This document shows positions 15,721 through 25,036 of a stretch of 35,828 bases of DNA, piece by piece; position 1 is the first letter of the stretch, and each line of letters opens with the position of its first letter. Below the pieces are notes generated by a model, which was not told the DNA's origin, ran no database searches, and was given only the letters and a program-made list of their open reading frames with translations. Source of the stretch: JAWOFN01 sp046497505 [NCBI: bacterium] (GTDB lineage Bacteria > Blakebacterota > Blakebacteria > Blakebacterales); assembly GCA_046497505.1 (NCBI GenBank), contig JAWOFN010000105.1, positions 1 through 35,828 of the forward strand, read 5' to 3'. Both the position numbers and the translations under genes were made by a program.

Positions 15721-16971
15721 TCAGACCCCTTCCCAGAGGAAGAGGCGGGCCATGACCCGGGCATCCCCCAGCATGTTGGAGAGCAGGCAGTACTCGTCCG
15801 GCTGATGGGCCCGGTCCTCCATCCGGGACCAGACCGCGGCGGGAAGGCCCGCCTGGCGGAAGAAGGCGGCTACCGTGCCGCCCCCGATCCCCATGGGATG
15901 GGCCTCGATCCCGTACACCTCCGCCACGGCTTCGGACAGTCCTTCTACAACGGGGGCATCGGGAGGGGTGGGGGGCGCCGCGGCCTGCCACATGGGGGTC
16001 TCGACCTCGACCTCCACGCCGAAGACCTCACGGAGTTCTCGGACGTACGATCCTACCCGCTCGCGGACCTCATCCAGGTCGTACCCGGGGAGGACCCGGC
16101 AGTCGAAGGCGAAGACATCCTCCCCCGGGATGGTGTTGATGTTGCTCACGTTCGCTTTCTTCATGGTGGGTTCGAAGGTGCTGCCGGGGGGGTCGAAGAG
16201 GTCGTCCCGGGCGGGAAAGTCCTCATACAGCCCCTCCAGCATCACGATGAGGTGGGCACCCGCCTTGTGCGCGTTGAGGCCCAGTCCGGGTGTGGAACCG
16301 TGGGTCTGCTCACCCATCACGCGGAAACGGATCCAGGCGATGGACTTCTCCGCCACCACGATCATGCTTCCCTCCTCGTTCCCGGCGTCGGGGATGAGGA
16401 GGAGGTCCTCATCGGAGAAGAGGTCGCGATGGTGCCCGGTCAGATAGGCGGCCCCGTAGCGGCTCCCCGTCTCCTCATCCGCTACGAAGGCCAGTACCGC
16501 GTCACGGGGGGGAAGGATGCCGGCCTCCAGGAGGGCCCGGGCGGCGAAGACACTGCTCACCAGACCCTGCTGGTTGTCCTCGGTACCGCGGCCGATGAGC
16601 CGGTCCCCTTCGACCCGGAGCTCCCATGGGTCTCCCGTCCACAGGTCGAGTTCCCCCGGCGGGACCACATCCAGGTGGGTCAGGACCCAGGTGGCGGGAG
16701 CCGGCGCCCGGCCCGGGAGGCGGTAGATGTAGTTGGGACGCTCTCCCCCCTCCGCGCGGGGATCGGGGGCGGGGATGTACCGGGGCCCGGGGAAGCCCCA
16801 CGCCTCCATGCGTCCCGCCAGCCAGCGGGCCTTCTCCATCTCTCCCGGCCCGTCGTTGTCCGGTCCCACGGCCGGCCGGGCGCACAGCTGGCGCTGCATC
16901 TCCACCATCTCGTCGGCCGTCCCCTCCAGCCAATCGTCGATCGGGGAGAGGGTCTCGCTGTTCCTGCTCAT
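15721..16971 (-). CDS. M20-family metallopeptidase (ArgE/DapE-like)
   Basis: A 416-residue cytoplasmic zinc hydrolase of the M20A type. Metal ligands and catalytic residues are His99 and Asp101 (THLDVVPPGE), bridging Asp132 in GRGTEDNQQG, the catalytic Glu pair 166-167 in VADEETGS, and a His near the C-terminus (DRAHQPDEY). The dimerisation domain is around residues 215-320. Such enzymes remove acyl groups or split dipeptides; deacetylase, desuccinylase or carboxypeptidase cannot be told apart here. The ATG at 16971 overlaps the stop of the upstream M14 peptidase by ATGA, implying translational coupling, so it may finish peptides released by that exopeptidase. The upstream extension of the open frame is a shadow of the M14 gene. 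Confidence 0.88.
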   Translation of the reverse strand: MSRNSETLSPIDDWLEGTADEMVEMQRQLCARPAVGPDNDGPGEMEKARWLAGRMEAWGFPGPRYIPAPDPRAEGGERPNYIYRLPGRAPAPATWVLTHLDVVPPGELDLWTGDPWELRVEGDRLIGRGTEDNQQGLVSSVFAARALLEAGILPPRDAVLAFVADEETGSRYGAAYLTGHHRDLFSDEDLLLIPDAGNEEGSMIVVAEKSIAWIRFRVMGEQTHGSTPGLGLNAHKAGAHLIVMLEGLYEDFPARDDLFDPPGSTFEPTMKKANVSNINTIPGEDVFAFDCRVLPGYDLDEVRERVGSYVRELREVFGVEVEVETPMWQAAAPPTPPDAPVVEGLSEAVAEVYGIEAHPMGIGGGTVAAFFRQAGLPAAVWSRMEDRAHQPDEYCLLSNMLGDARVMARLFLWEGV

Positions 16972-19559
16972 CGGGCTCTCTCCAGCAGCCGTGACCCGCT
17001 CCCCGGCCCGCCTGCCCCCAGGACCGCGTTCCACAGCATCTTCATGGTCTGACGTGTTTGTCCCCGGTACTGGGGGTCGAAGCCGAAGAGGATCACCGCC
17101 CCCTCGCCCCGCCTGTACCCCGCGGCCGCCGCGTGGTCCCTCAGGTGGTCGGTACCCAGGGCCCACCCGCTCAGCAGGACGTCCCGGCTGGCGTAGCGGG
17201 CCAGGACCACCCCGTCGGTCTCGTCCACCAGGAGGGCCGATCCGTGTCGGAACCAGAGGGCGTCGAAGGGCCCCAGGCCGGCGTTCACCTGCAGACCGGG
17301 GCGGAAGCTGCCCCGGAGTATGGAGCCGGGGATGAAGAACTCCCGGGGTTCGAGCCCCTCGAGACCGTCGGAGAGGCGGATGTCGAAGAGGGGGGCTGCC
17401 CACTCCTCGCTGCCGCCCCACGCCAGCAGCACGCCCCCCCGGTGTACGAAGTCCCGGAGGTTCTCCATGCCCTCCTCCCCCGCTCCCCCGACGTAATCCG
17501 GGGGCATCTGGCTCGGGGCCCACCCCTCGACCACCGCGCGCTCGGTCTCCCCGGCAAGGAGCACCGCGTCCACCTCGGAGAGTGCCTCGGGGTCAGCCAG
17601 CTCCCGGGGACGGAGGATCCGGTAATCCCACCCGTAGTGCTGCAGCACCCATTCGGTCCAGCCGGTCGGGATGGAGGCGAACCACGACTGGACCAGGCCG
17701 ATGCGGCAGCGACCGACGGGCAGGAGTCCCTCCCGGGAGGGGAGAAGCCGGGAGGAGAGGACCCCTGCTTCGACACCCAGGGGGCCGACGATCTCCTCCA
17801 CCGCCCTTCGGGTGTCCTCACCGGCGGGCACCAGCAGGGTACCGGCGGGCCAGGTGCGGGATCCATCTGGGATGGAGGAGGGGGTGCGGAAGACATCGAT
17901 ACCCCGGGCCCGGAGCCGGGAAGCCGCTGCCAGGGAACCGGTGTTGGCCGGATCCATCGCGTACCACTCCCCCGCACCGGGGGCGATCCCCCCGGCGGGG
18001 CGGAGTGAGGAGGCGGGGGTCAGTCTGCCCCCGGTCCAGGATGTGACCGGCACCGCCTCCACCCCCATGAGGAGGGGGAGAGTGTGGGCGGTGACATCGT
18101 AGGGCAGGTCCGGGGGCCCCCCCTCGTAGAGGCGGAGGTCGGGGTAGTCCTGCCGTTCCAGGACCGCCTTGGCGAAGCGGCCGTAGGGCTGGGTGATGGG
18201 GATGACCCGCGATCCGGGGGGGAACTGTCGTCCGTCCGCCTGGAGGGGGGAGCGGGCGGTGAGGATCTCCACCTCGGCCCGCCGGAGGACCTCCAGCAGT
18301 TCGCCCACCTCGAAGGCGTTGGCCTGGCCGGCGGGTATGACGAACCCGGCGGGATCCCCCTCCCGCGCCATGCTCCGCTCCCCGACGGAAGCGAAACCCT
18401 CCAGGATCTGCCGCCGGTTGTTGGCGGCGAAGAGGAGGAGCGCCTTCGCGGAGGTGTAGTTGTAGTCCACCACCTCCTCGAAGGTCCACCGTCCCCCCTC
18501 CCAGGGGTAGGGGTGGTTCCAGTGGATATCGGTATGGGCCGATCCGAGCCGCTCCTCCGGGACCTCGATCGAGAGGGCCCAGTCGGTACTGGCCACCTCG
18601 GTGAGGATCCGGATGCCCCCCTTGTAGTGATGGTAGGCCCGGGCCGGGGTCCAGGCGTCATAGCGCCGGCCCCATTCCGCCCCGGGCATGTCACGGGCGG
18701 CGAGATAGGACCCTATGAAGGGACCGGCGGTGGAGAGGAGTGAGACGAGCCAGGGGTCCACGTTCGGTTCGATGGGGTCCTCGAAAGGGGGCACGAAGAT
18801 CCTGGCCCCTCCGGAACCCATCTGGTGCTGGTCCAGGACGACCTGCGGATGCCAGGCGTTGTGTACCTCCAGGGTGAGCTGCGACTCCTTCTGGAAGAAG
18901 GTGTACCAGTCCCTGTTGTTGTCGTGCCCCACATACTTCTGGTAGAGGAAGGGGAGGCGGGTCTGCCATGGCTTCCCCCGGTGCTCCCGCCACCAGTCGG
19001 TGACCTTCACCGTGCCGTCCGGGTTGTGACTGGGGATCATCACCAGGATGACCTCCTCCAGGATCCGGCGGACCGCCGGGTCGTCGCTCACCGCCAGCTC
19101 GTGCACCAGCAGGGGCGGCGCCTGGTGCGTCCCCACCTCGGTGGAGTGGATGGCGGCGTTGTGCATCACCACCGCACGGGAGCTGTCGATGAGACGCTGT
19201 CGTTCCTCCGGCCCATCCCAGGTCCTGGGATCGGCCAGCCGCTGGATCATCTGCCGATACTCCTCGGCCCGCTCCAGGTTCTCCCGGCTCGAGATGAGGA
19301 GCATCACGAAGGGGGTACCCTCGGTGGCCTCGCCCACCCTCTCGTAGCGCACGCGGGGGCTGGAGGCGGCCACGGTGCGGTAATAGTCGTCGAGTTCCTC
19401 CCAGGTGAAGAGGACCCCCTCGGTACCGGGAGGGTCCCCGAAGAAGGTCCCGGGATCGGGTACCTGAGCGGTGCCGGGGCGGGAGAGGGACAGCACGGAG
19501 ACCAGTACGAGGAGGACCGCCGGTGCTGTCCGGCGGTCCCCGGGTCGGTGAAGATGCAT
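16968..19559 (-). CDS. Secreted M14-family zinc carboxypeptidase with long C-terminal extension
   Basis: An 863-residue exported protein. Signal peptide about residues 11-31 (ending PGTAQ). The M14 catalytic domain spans about residues 50-400: zinc ligands His138 and Glu141 in AIHSTEVGT, then SHNPDG, HDNNRDW, and EVHNAWHPQVVLDQHQMG containing a likely third ligand His; ILTEVAS is the probable catalytic Glu region. The remaining 450 residues include an alpha/beta region resembling class I glutamine-amidotransferase-like folds (DAVLLAGE, GGVLLAWGG) without a clear catalytic triad. The family cleaves C-terminal amino acids. The start at 19559 has AGGAGA upstream on the minus strand. It is coupled to the M20 gene by a 4-base overlap. 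Confidence 0.86.
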   Translation of the reverse strand: MHLHRPGDRRTAPAVLLVLVSVLSLSRPGTAQVPDPGTFFGDPPGTEGVLFTWEELDDYYRTVAASSPRVRYERVGEATEGTPFVMLLISSRENLERAEEYRQMIQRLADPRTWDGPEERQRLIDSSRAVVMHNAAIHSTEVGTHQAPPLLVHELAVSDDPAVRRILEEVILVMIPSHNPDGTVKVTDWWREHRGKPWQTRLPFLYQKYVGHDNNRDWYTFFQKESQLTLEVHNAWHPQVVLDQHQMGSGGARIFVPPFEDPIEPNVDPWLVSLLSTAGPFIGSYLAARDMPGAEWGRRYDAWTPARAYHHYKGGIRILTEVASTDWALSIEVPEERLGSAHTDIHWNHPYPWEGGRWTFEEVVDYNYTSAKALLLFAANNRRQILEGFASVGERSMAREGDPAGFVIPAGQANAFEVGELLEVLRRAEVEILTARSPLQADGRQFPPGSRVIPITQPYGRFAKAVLERQDYPDLRLYEGGPPDLPYDVTAHTLPLLMGVEAVPVTSWTGGRLTPASSLRPAGGIAPGAGEWYAMDPANTGSLAAASRLRARGIDVFRTPSSIPDGSRTWPAGTLLVPAGEDTRRAVEEIVGPLGVEAGVLSSRLLPSREGLLPVGRCRIGLVQSWFASIPTGWTEWVLQHYGWDYRILRPRELADPEALSEVDAVLLAGETERAVVEGWAPSQMPPDYVGGAGEEGMENLRDFVHRGGVLLAWGGSEEWAAPLFDIRLSDGLEGLEPREFFIPGSILRGSFRPGLQVNAGLGPFDALWFRHGSALLVDETDGVVLARYASRDVLLSGWALGTDHLRDHAAAAGYRRGEGAVILFGFDPQYRGQTRQTMKMLWNAVLGAGGPGSGSRLLERAR

Positions 19560-19616
19560 GGCGGGAACTCTCCTGTAGTTCTGTTCCTCGAGCGGTCCGG
19601 GTCCGGTGACGCCGGG

Positions 19617-20387
19617 TCAGTCGGAGGGGATCTCCTTCTTCTCGCTGACGCGCTGCATGATCGGACCGAGCAGGTCGATGGGTATGGGCAGGACGATGGT
19701 GCTCCCCTGCTCGGTGGAGACCTCCGTCAGGGTCTGGAGGAACCGGAGCTGGATGGCCGCGGGCTGCTTCTGCAGCGTCTCGGCCGCTTCCGCGAGGCGC
19801 CCCGACGCCTGCTGTTCCCCCTCGGCGTGGATCACCTTGGCCCGCCGCTCCCGCTCGGCCTCGGCCTGGCGGGCGATGGCACGCTGCATCTCCTGGGGCA
19901 GGTCCACGTGCTTGACCTCCACCAGACTCACCTTGATGCCCCAGGGGTCGGTGTGCTGGTCGATGATCTCCTGGAGCTGGTCGTTGATCTTGTCCCGCTC
20001 GGCGAGCAGCTCGTCCAGTTCCGCCTGGCCCAGCACCGCCCGGAGGGTGGTCTGTGCCAGCTGGCTGGTGGCATAGAGGAAATCCTCCACCTCGATCACG
20101 GCCTTCTCGGGGCTCAGCACCCGGAAGTAGAGCACCGCGTTGACCTTCACCGAGACGTTGTCCTTGGTGATGACGTCCTGGGGCGGGATGTCCATGGCGA
20201 TCACCCGCAGGCTCACCTTCACCATCTTGTCGATGATGGGCCAGAGCCAGATCAGCCCCGGACCCTTCACTCCGATGAGGCGGCCCAGTCGGAAGATCAC
20301 GCCCCGCTCGTATTCCCGCAGGATGCGTATGGCCGCGACGATGATGACGAGCACCACCACCACGAAGGCAACCAGATATGGCGTCAT
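19617..20387 (-). CDS. Slipin (stomatin-like SPFH/band 7 protein)
   Basis: A 256-residue membrane protein. One hydrophobic N-terminal helix (residues 4-22) is followed at once by the SPFH domain ([21 protein letters not shown] to about residue 190), then a helical heptad region rich in Ala/Glu ([18 protein letters not shown]) and a C-terminal oligomerisation segment. Slipins form large ring assemblies in the membrane and are typically paired with NfeD proteins, as here: the nfeD gene ends 14 bases upstream. Known archaeal NfeD proteases cleave the C-terminal hydrophobic region of their slipin partner; [20 protein letters not shown] here corresponds to that region by position. Confidence 0.93.
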   Translation of the reverse strand: MTPYLVAFVVVVLVIIVAAIRILREYERGVIFRLGRLIGVKGPGLIWLWPIIDKMVKVSLRVIAMDIPPQDVITKDNVSVKVNAVLYFRVLSPEKAVIEVEDFLYATSQLAQTTLRAVLGQAELDELLAERDKINDQLQEIIDQHTDPWGIKVSLVEVKHVDLPQEMQRAIARQAEAERERRAKVIHAEGEQQASGRLAEAAETLQKQPAAIQLRFLQTLTEVSTEQGSTIVLPIPIDLLGPIMQRVSEKKEIPSD

Positions 20388-20401
20388 GGCTATCGTACCT
20401 T

Positions 20402-21772
20402 TCAGGTGTGCTGTTCTGACCCGCCCTCAGCGGCGGGTCCCTCCAGCGTCTCGAACCTGCCCGTCCCGGCCCTCCGCACCGCGATCCGGAGGCCGCTGAC
20501 CCGGACCACCTCCACGTCGCTGCCCGACGGGATCCTGCCTTCCAGCGACTCCGCTTTCCAGATCTCACCGTGTACCGCGACCCGCCCGGCAGGATCCAGG
20601 TCGGTGCGGGCGATGCCCCGCTCTCCCACCAGCCCCTCGCTGCCCGTGGCCACCCGGGCGGACTGGGCCCTCAGCCCCAGGCCGATGACCAGGGCGAAGA
20701 AGAGGGCGGTGAAGATCACCGCGGGTATGATGACCTCCAGACTCACCTGCATGGCCGGTTCCGGACTTTCGAAGAGCATGAGAGAGCCCAGGAGCATGGC
20801 GATCACCCCTCCCACGGTGAGCATACCGTATGATGGGACCTTGACCTCGAGTACGAATAGTATGATGGCCAGGACGATGAGCGCCAGCCCCGCGAGGTTG
20901 ATGGGCAAGGTCTGGAAGGACATGAAGGCCAGGATCAGCCCCGCGGCCCCGATGACCCCGGGGAAGATCGCACCCGGGTTCTGCAGTTCGAAGATCAGCC
21001 CGTAGATCCCCACCAGCATGAAGATATAGGCGATGTTCGGGTCGGCCAGGAGGGCGAGCATCCGCTCCCGGAAGGAGGGGGGGACCTCCTCAAGCAGGGC
21101 CTCCCGGGTAGCCAGGACCCGCGGGCCGGAGGGCAGTTCCACCTCGGTGCCGTCCGCTCCCAGGAGGACCTCCTCCACCCCGGAGGCCACCAGGTCGATG
21201 ATGCCCAGTTCCAGCGCCTCCTCAGCCGTGGCGGAGACGCTCCTGCGGACCGCATCCTCGGCCCACTCCTCGTTCCGTCCCCGCCGCCGGGCGATGCTCC
21301 GGGCATAGGCGGCTGCGTCGTTGGTGACCTTCTCGGTCATGGTGGAGTCCATCTCGGCCCCTCCCATGGCCACGGGATGGGCCGCCCCCATGTTGGTACC
21401 GGGGGTCATGGCGGCCACGTGGGCGGCCATGGTGATGAAGACCCCCGCGGAGCCCGCACGGGCGCCGCTGGGGTGGACGTAGACGATGATGGGGACCTCG
21501 GAGGCCAGGAAGTCCTTGATGATCTCCCGCATGGCCGTATCCAGGCCCCCCGGGGTCTCCAGTTCCAGGAGCAGGGCCTCCGCCCCCCGCGCGGATGCCG
21601 TCTCCAGCACCCGGGTGGTGTACTCGGAGGTCACCGGTCCGATGACCCCCTCCCACCGGGCATGGATCACCGCCGGTCCGCCGGCACCCTCCTGCGCCGC
21701 TGCCGGGAGGGGCAGGGAAAGTGCGGAGGCCAGCAGCAGGAGGCCGACGGCAGCCGGCAGGGTGTACTTCAT
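20402..21772 (-). CDS. nfeD: Long-form NfeD: ClpP-class serine protease with NfeD domain
   Basis: A 456-residue membrane protein. Signal peptide residues 1-26; ClpP-like protease domain about 30-230 with [10 protein letters not shown], the nucleophile Ser108 in ARAGSAG and Lys148 in MTEKV as the expected Ser-Lys dyad; a membrane region with about five helices at 255-385; and a C-terminal NfeD OB-fold domain (about 390-445, [17 protein letters not shown]). It is likely a membrane protease acting on its partner slipin and in membrane quality control. The start at 21772 has GGGAGGAGAT directly upstream on the minus strand. It is the first gene of a five-gene minus-strand operon. Confidence 0.93.
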   Translation of the reverse strand: MKYTLPAAVGLLLLASALSLPLPAAAQEGAGGPAVIHARWEGVIGPVTSEYTTRVLETASARGAEALLLELETPGGLDTAMREIIKDFLASEVPIIVYVHPSGARAGSAGVFITMAAHVAAMTPGTNMGAAHPVAMGGAEMDSTMTEKVTNDAAAYARSIARRRGRNEEWAEDAVRRSVSATAEEALELGIIDLVASGVEEVLLGADGTEVELPSGPRVLATREALLEEVPPSFRERMLALLADPNIAYIFMLVGIYGLIFELQNPGAIFPGVIGAAGLILAFMSFQTLPINLAGLALIVLAIILFVLEVKVPSYGMLTVGGVIAMLLGSLMLFESPEPAMQVSLEVIIPAVIFTALFFALVIGLGLRAQSARVATGSEGLVGERGIARTDLDPAGRVAVHGEIWKAESLEGRIPSGSDVEVVRVSGLRIAVRRAGTGRFETLEGPAAEGGSEQHT

Positions 21773-22151
21773 GGGATCTCCTCCCAGGAGCGGGGTGCAC
21801 GGGGGATTGTGACCTCCCGCCCGCGGTCCCGTCAACCCGCTCCGCATTCGCGGTGATCCAGGACCAGATAATGGTAGACAAGACGCCGTGGAAAGCATAC
21901 GATACCGTAACTTTACACTTTCCGGCAGTCCTGCGATCTCCGGTCGAGTGAGGCCCAGCAAGGGCTGAGGAGGTTCTGCAGGGGACAGGGGCCATCGGGG
22001 TGTAATGCCGCCTTTACAACTTCCGGCGCATATTCCCCTAAGTCGTTACCACCCATGGGAATGCAAACTGTAAGCATCCTTTAACGGAAGGGTGAGACCA
22101 AGCGGTATCAAACGCGGCACTGGGGCATAACCGGTTGCGGGACAATCAGTT
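21773..22151. promoter_or_regulatory. Divergent intergenic region, nfeD operon / pilus operon
   Basis: 379 bases without a gene, visibly less G+C-rich than either side. It must hold the promoters of both the nfeD operon (minus) and the 13-kb pilus operon (plus). It contains a 16-base direct repeat (21911 and 22012) with TTTACA boxes resembling -35 elements, but no good -10 at standard distance. No convincing sigma-54 site was found. Confidence 0.5.
21911..22027 (+). repeat. Two copies of a 16-base direct repeat upstream of the pilus operon
   Basis: CTTTACACTTTCCGGC (21911-21926) and CTTTACAACTTCCGGC (22012-22027) match at 14 of 16 bases, 101 bases apart start to start. Being in the divergent promoter region, they could be paired regulator sites or repeated promoter elements. 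Confidence 0.5.
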
Positions 22152-22736
22152 ATGTCGACTGCGCCCCGGACGTGTCCGCATCGCACGATGTCTGCTACGA
22201 ACCGCATCTCCGACGGCCGTCTTCCGGGACCGGGGGGGTTCACCCTCATCGAGATCCTCATCGTGATGGGGCTCATGGGGGTGTTCGTGGCCCTCATCCT
22301 CCCCGATTTCAACCGGGTCATACCCGAGATGAAGGTGGACAAGGTCGCCTCGAAGATGGCGAACGATATCCGCATGTCCCGGACCGAAGCGGTCAGCGAG
22401 ATGTCCTACGTCTGGTTCCTGATGAGCAGCAGTGCCAATGCCTACACGACGCAGGTCTCGACCCGGGACGCGACGTATCCCTGGGACTTCGACGGGGAGC
22501 CCGTCGAGGACCCGCTGAAGAGCGGCGCCCCCCTCTACGTGGACCTCGACGAGGTCGATGCCTTCCGCGGGGTGAGGATCAGCGGGTACAACTATTCCTA
22601 CGTTGTGTTCGACGCCCTGGGGAGCCAGATCTGGCCCGGCGAAGACGTCACGATCACCCTGCAGAGCATCCAGACGGGATACAGCCGGAAGCTCCGGGTC
22701 AAGTACCCCCTCGGTCGGGTGGAGGTCCTGCCGTGA
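22152..22736 (+). CDS. Prepilin, FimT/GspH-like minor pilin
   Basis: A 194-residue prepilin. A 29-residue basic leader ends in GPGG, cut by prepilin peptidase before FTLIEILIVMGLMG; the invariant Glu at mature position 5 is present (Glu34). After the hydrophobic alpha helix comes a globular domain with a GspH/FimT-like helix (MANDIRMSRTEAVSE). It is probably a minor pilin priming pilus assembly. The ATG at 22152 is the longest plausible start; ATG 22188 would shorten the leader and fit usual leader lengths better, and neither has a strong ribosome site. Its stop overlaps the ATG of the next pilin gene (TGATG). It is the first gene of the pilus operon. Confidence 0.85.
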   Translation: MSTAPRTCPHRTMSATNRISDGRLPGPGGFTLIEILIVMGLMGVFVALILPDFNRVIPEMKVDKVASKMANDIRMSRTEAVSEMSYVWFLMSSSANAYTTQVSTRDATYPWDFDGEPVEDPLKSGAPLYVDLDEVDAFRGVRISGYNYSYVVFDALGSQIWPGEDVTITLQSIQTGYSRKLRVKYPLGRVEVLP

Positions 22737-23248
22737 TGGGGGGACGGGGGGAGGGCGGGTTCACCTTCGTGGAGATCCTCATCACCCTGGTGTTCCTCTC
22801 CGTGGCCTTCCTCGCGGTCACGAGCCAGTTCCCCCTGGGGCTCACGGTGAGCGAGACCGCTGAGGACCTGACCATCGAGGTGAACCTGGCCCAGGAACTG
22901 ATGGAGGAGATCCGGACGCTGGCCTGGCAGGAATATGCCGGGGCGCCCCTCGGACCGGACACGGGGGAGACCGGCAGGGAGTGGTACGATGACATCGACG
23001 ACTATCACGGGCTGGCCGAGCAGCCCCCGGTGGACATCACCGGGGCCCCCATGGACGGTACGGGGGGCAGCCCCGATTTCTCGCAGTACCTCCGCAGTGT
23101 GTCGGTGGCCTATGTGGACACCACCACCCTGCTGGACAGCGGCGGGGTGGTCACCCCCTTCAAGCGGGTGACGGTGACCGTGACCAACACCTCCCGCCGT
23201 CCCGACCACAGTTCCTCCCTCAGCTTCATCATGTCCTGGAGCCCGTGA
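22736..23248 (+). CDS. Prepilin, PilV/GspI-like minor pilin
   Basis: A 170-residue prepilin with a very short leader (MGGRGEGG) before the cut and FTFVEILITLVFLSVAFLAV as the N-terminal helix, Glu5 present. The helix continues into QELMEEIRTLAWQEY, and the rest is an Asp/Gly-rich beta domain. The FTxxEI pattern followed by LVFLSVAFL is PilV/GspI-like. The ATG shares one base with the preceding TGA; a GTG three bases earlier is also possible. Confidence 0.82.
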   Translation: MGGRGEGGFTFVEILITLVFLSVAFLAVTSQFPLGLTVSETAEDLTIEVNLAQELMEEIRTLAWQEYAGAPLGPDTGETGREWYDDIDDYHGLAEQPPVDITGAPMDGTGGSPDFSQYLRSVSVAYVDTTTLLDSGGVVTPFKRVTVTVTNTSRRPDHSSSLSFIMSWSP

Positions 23249-23781
23249 TGCGCCGCCTCCGCCGCATCCGGGGGCAGGGGGGGATGACCCTCATCGAGTT
23301 CTCGATGGCCATCGCCCTCAGCGGGGTGGTCTTCATGGCGCTCTACACCATCCTCGACGCCACCCTGGACAGCTATGCCATCGGACAGCTCCGTTCCGCC
23401 GCGGCCCAGGGGGCCCGTGTGACCATGACCCGCATGGTGAACGAGGTGCGCTTCGCCGATCGGGTCTACGCGGGTTCGGACGGCCAGCGCATCCTCTTCC
23501 GCCGTCCTCTGGAGGACGACAGCGGGGGGACCACCGTCATCGACCTGCGGTACGATCCCTCTACGGGCGATATCACGCGGGAGCAGGATTTCGGGGGTCC
23601 CATGCTCATCGCGGAGGATGTGAGCGGTCTGACCCTCACCTACTGGGACCGCTCCTTCGCCCCGGTGGGCGCCACCGGGGAAGTGCGATTCATCCACGTC
23701 GACCTGCGCCTGACCCGGGAGGACTACACGATCCCCCTCCGCAACCTCATCACCCTCGCCAACCCCGTCACCCTGCCGTGA
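23248..23781 (+). CDS. Prepilin, PilW/GspJ-like minor pilin
   Basis: A 177-residue prepilin: basic leader MRRLRRIRGQGG, then MTLIEFSMAIALSGVVFMAL with Glu5. The following region (SAAAQGARVTMTRMVNEVRFADRV) and a beta-rich C-terminal part ending with a predicted strand pair match PilW/GspJ-like minor pilins. Met at mature position 1 instead of Phe is tolerated by prepilin peptidases. TGATG overlap with the preceding gene. Confidence 0.8.
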   Translation: MRRLRRIRGQGGMTLIEFSMAIALSGVVFMALYTILDATLDSYAIGQLRSAAAQGARVTMTRMVNEVRFADRVYAGSDGQRILFRRPLEDDSGGTTVIDLRYDPSTGDITREQDFGGPMLIAEDVSGLTLTYWDRSFAPVGATGEVRFIHVDLRLTREDYTIPLRNLITLANPVTLP

Positions 23782-25034
23782 GTGCGGATCGTCGACACGG
23801 CAGGGGCGGGGGTGAGGAGGGGCTCGCCCTGCTCGGGAGCCTTCTCCTGGTGAGCATGCTGGCCGTGATGAGCACCGCGTTCCTGCTTATCATGGCGGCG
23901 GACGTGAGGATCGGGATCTCCCACTGGCGGGGGACCCAGTCTTTCTACAACGCCGAATCCGCCCTCTCCATGACGTCCTACAAGCTCACCGCGGGCTATA
24001 CCGGGCCCGCCGACACCCTGTTCACCTGGGTCTCCGGGACCGACTCGCTCTCGGTGCGCGTGACCCCGGGAGCCACCTCCCACCAGCGGGAGCTTCGGCT
24101 CACCGGGTTCAGCGGCCCCGCATCCTTCGACGTCTACGCCGAGGTGCTCCTCCCCGACCGGGACCCGCGCACCTTCTACGCAGTCACCGCGCACAGCACC
24201 CTGAGGCTGGAGAACGACTGTGAAGTGGACCCCGGGAGCGGGAAGGGCATCTGGTACAGCTACACCGGGGGCTACAGCACCCTCCCCCGCGCCATCATCG
24301 AGGATTCCTTCGACCTCGACGACGGCATCATCACCGCCAGCGGGCTGCAGTTCGACTGGAGCGGCGTGGAGCCGGCCTGGACCAGCGGGACCATCCAGCG
24401 GATGCCCCATCCGGCGGTCACCTCCGAGCCCGACCTGGGGCTCTGGCAGTCGGGAGGGAACTGGTTCTACTACCTGGAAGGGGATCCGACACGATACCAG
24501 GCGTATACCTTGGGGACCGATGATGTGGGCAGCGGGACCTATCCCCCTACCCACGGGAGCTTCGGCACGGGGGATGCCAACCCCATGGGGGTCTGTGTCT
24601 GGGACTGGAACGACGGCTGGTGGAACGGGAACATCACCATCGACGGCACCCTCTATGCCCACCGGGACGGTTCCGACCTGAACCTGGTGAACGGGACCAT
24701 GCAGATCGTACCCCGTGAGTTCCCCCCCGGGTCGGGCAGACGCTTCCCCGCGGTGGTGGCCCACGGGGACTTCGCCATCGAGGACGGCTGGGGGAGCAAG
24801 GACATCTACGGCCTGGTCTATGTGCGTGATGAGTTCTACGGACGGCCGGATTACGGTTACTACGCCGACATCCGCGGGGCGCTGGTGGCCGGGGAGGTCT
24901 TCCTGGACCGGCGCACCCGGGTGTTCTACCGGGAGGACTGGATCGATCCCTCGCCCGGACCCGTCACAGGCGCCGATTATCCTGTACTCGTGCTGTACCG
25001 CAAGCAGTACGTCGACAAGAACTGGGCGTACTGA
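23778..25034 (+). CDS. PilX-like pilus assembly protein, unusually long
   Basis: A 418-residue protein whose N-terminus (EEGLALLGSLLLVSMLAVMSTAFLLIM, around residues 13-40) resembles PilX, which keeps a pilin-like helix without the Glu5. The rest is a large beta-rich exported domain with many Trp, Tyr and Gly (for example MGVCVWDWNDGWWNG) and no transmembrane segment. PilX proteins of Proteobacteria are usually under about 200 residues, so this one has an additional domain that could serve as an adhesin; this is inference. The start is GTG 23778, forming a GTGA overlap with the preceding stop; GTG 23782 is an alternative. Confidence 0.7.
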   Translation: MSADRRHGRGGGEEGLALLGSLLLVSMLAVMSTAFLLIMAADVRIGISHWRGTQSFYNAESALSMTSYKLTAGYTGPADTLFTWVSGTDSLSVRVTPGATSHQRELRLTGFSGPASFDVYAEVLLPDRDPRTFYAVTAHSTLRLENDCEVDPGSGKGIWYSYTGGYSTLPRAIIEDSFDLDDGIITASGLQFDWSGVEPAWTSGTIQRMPHPAVTSEPDLGLWQSGGNWFYYLEGDPTRYQAYTLGTDDVGSGTYPPTHGSFGTGDANPMGVCVWDWNDGWWNGNITIDGTLYAHRDGSDLNLVNGTMQIVPREFPPGSGRRFPAVVAHGDFAIEDGWGSKDIYGLVYVRDEFYGRPDYGYYADIRGALVAGEVFLDRRTRVFYREDWIDPSPGPVTGADYPVLVLYRKQYVDKNWAY

Positions 25035-25036
25035 CC

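Noticed and set aside
22120-22138. Possible sigma-54 promoter (GGGG ... TTGC) upstream of the first pilin gene
   Set aside because: The spacing between the GG and GC elements is 11 bases instead of the required 10, and the -24 box does not read TGGCAC.
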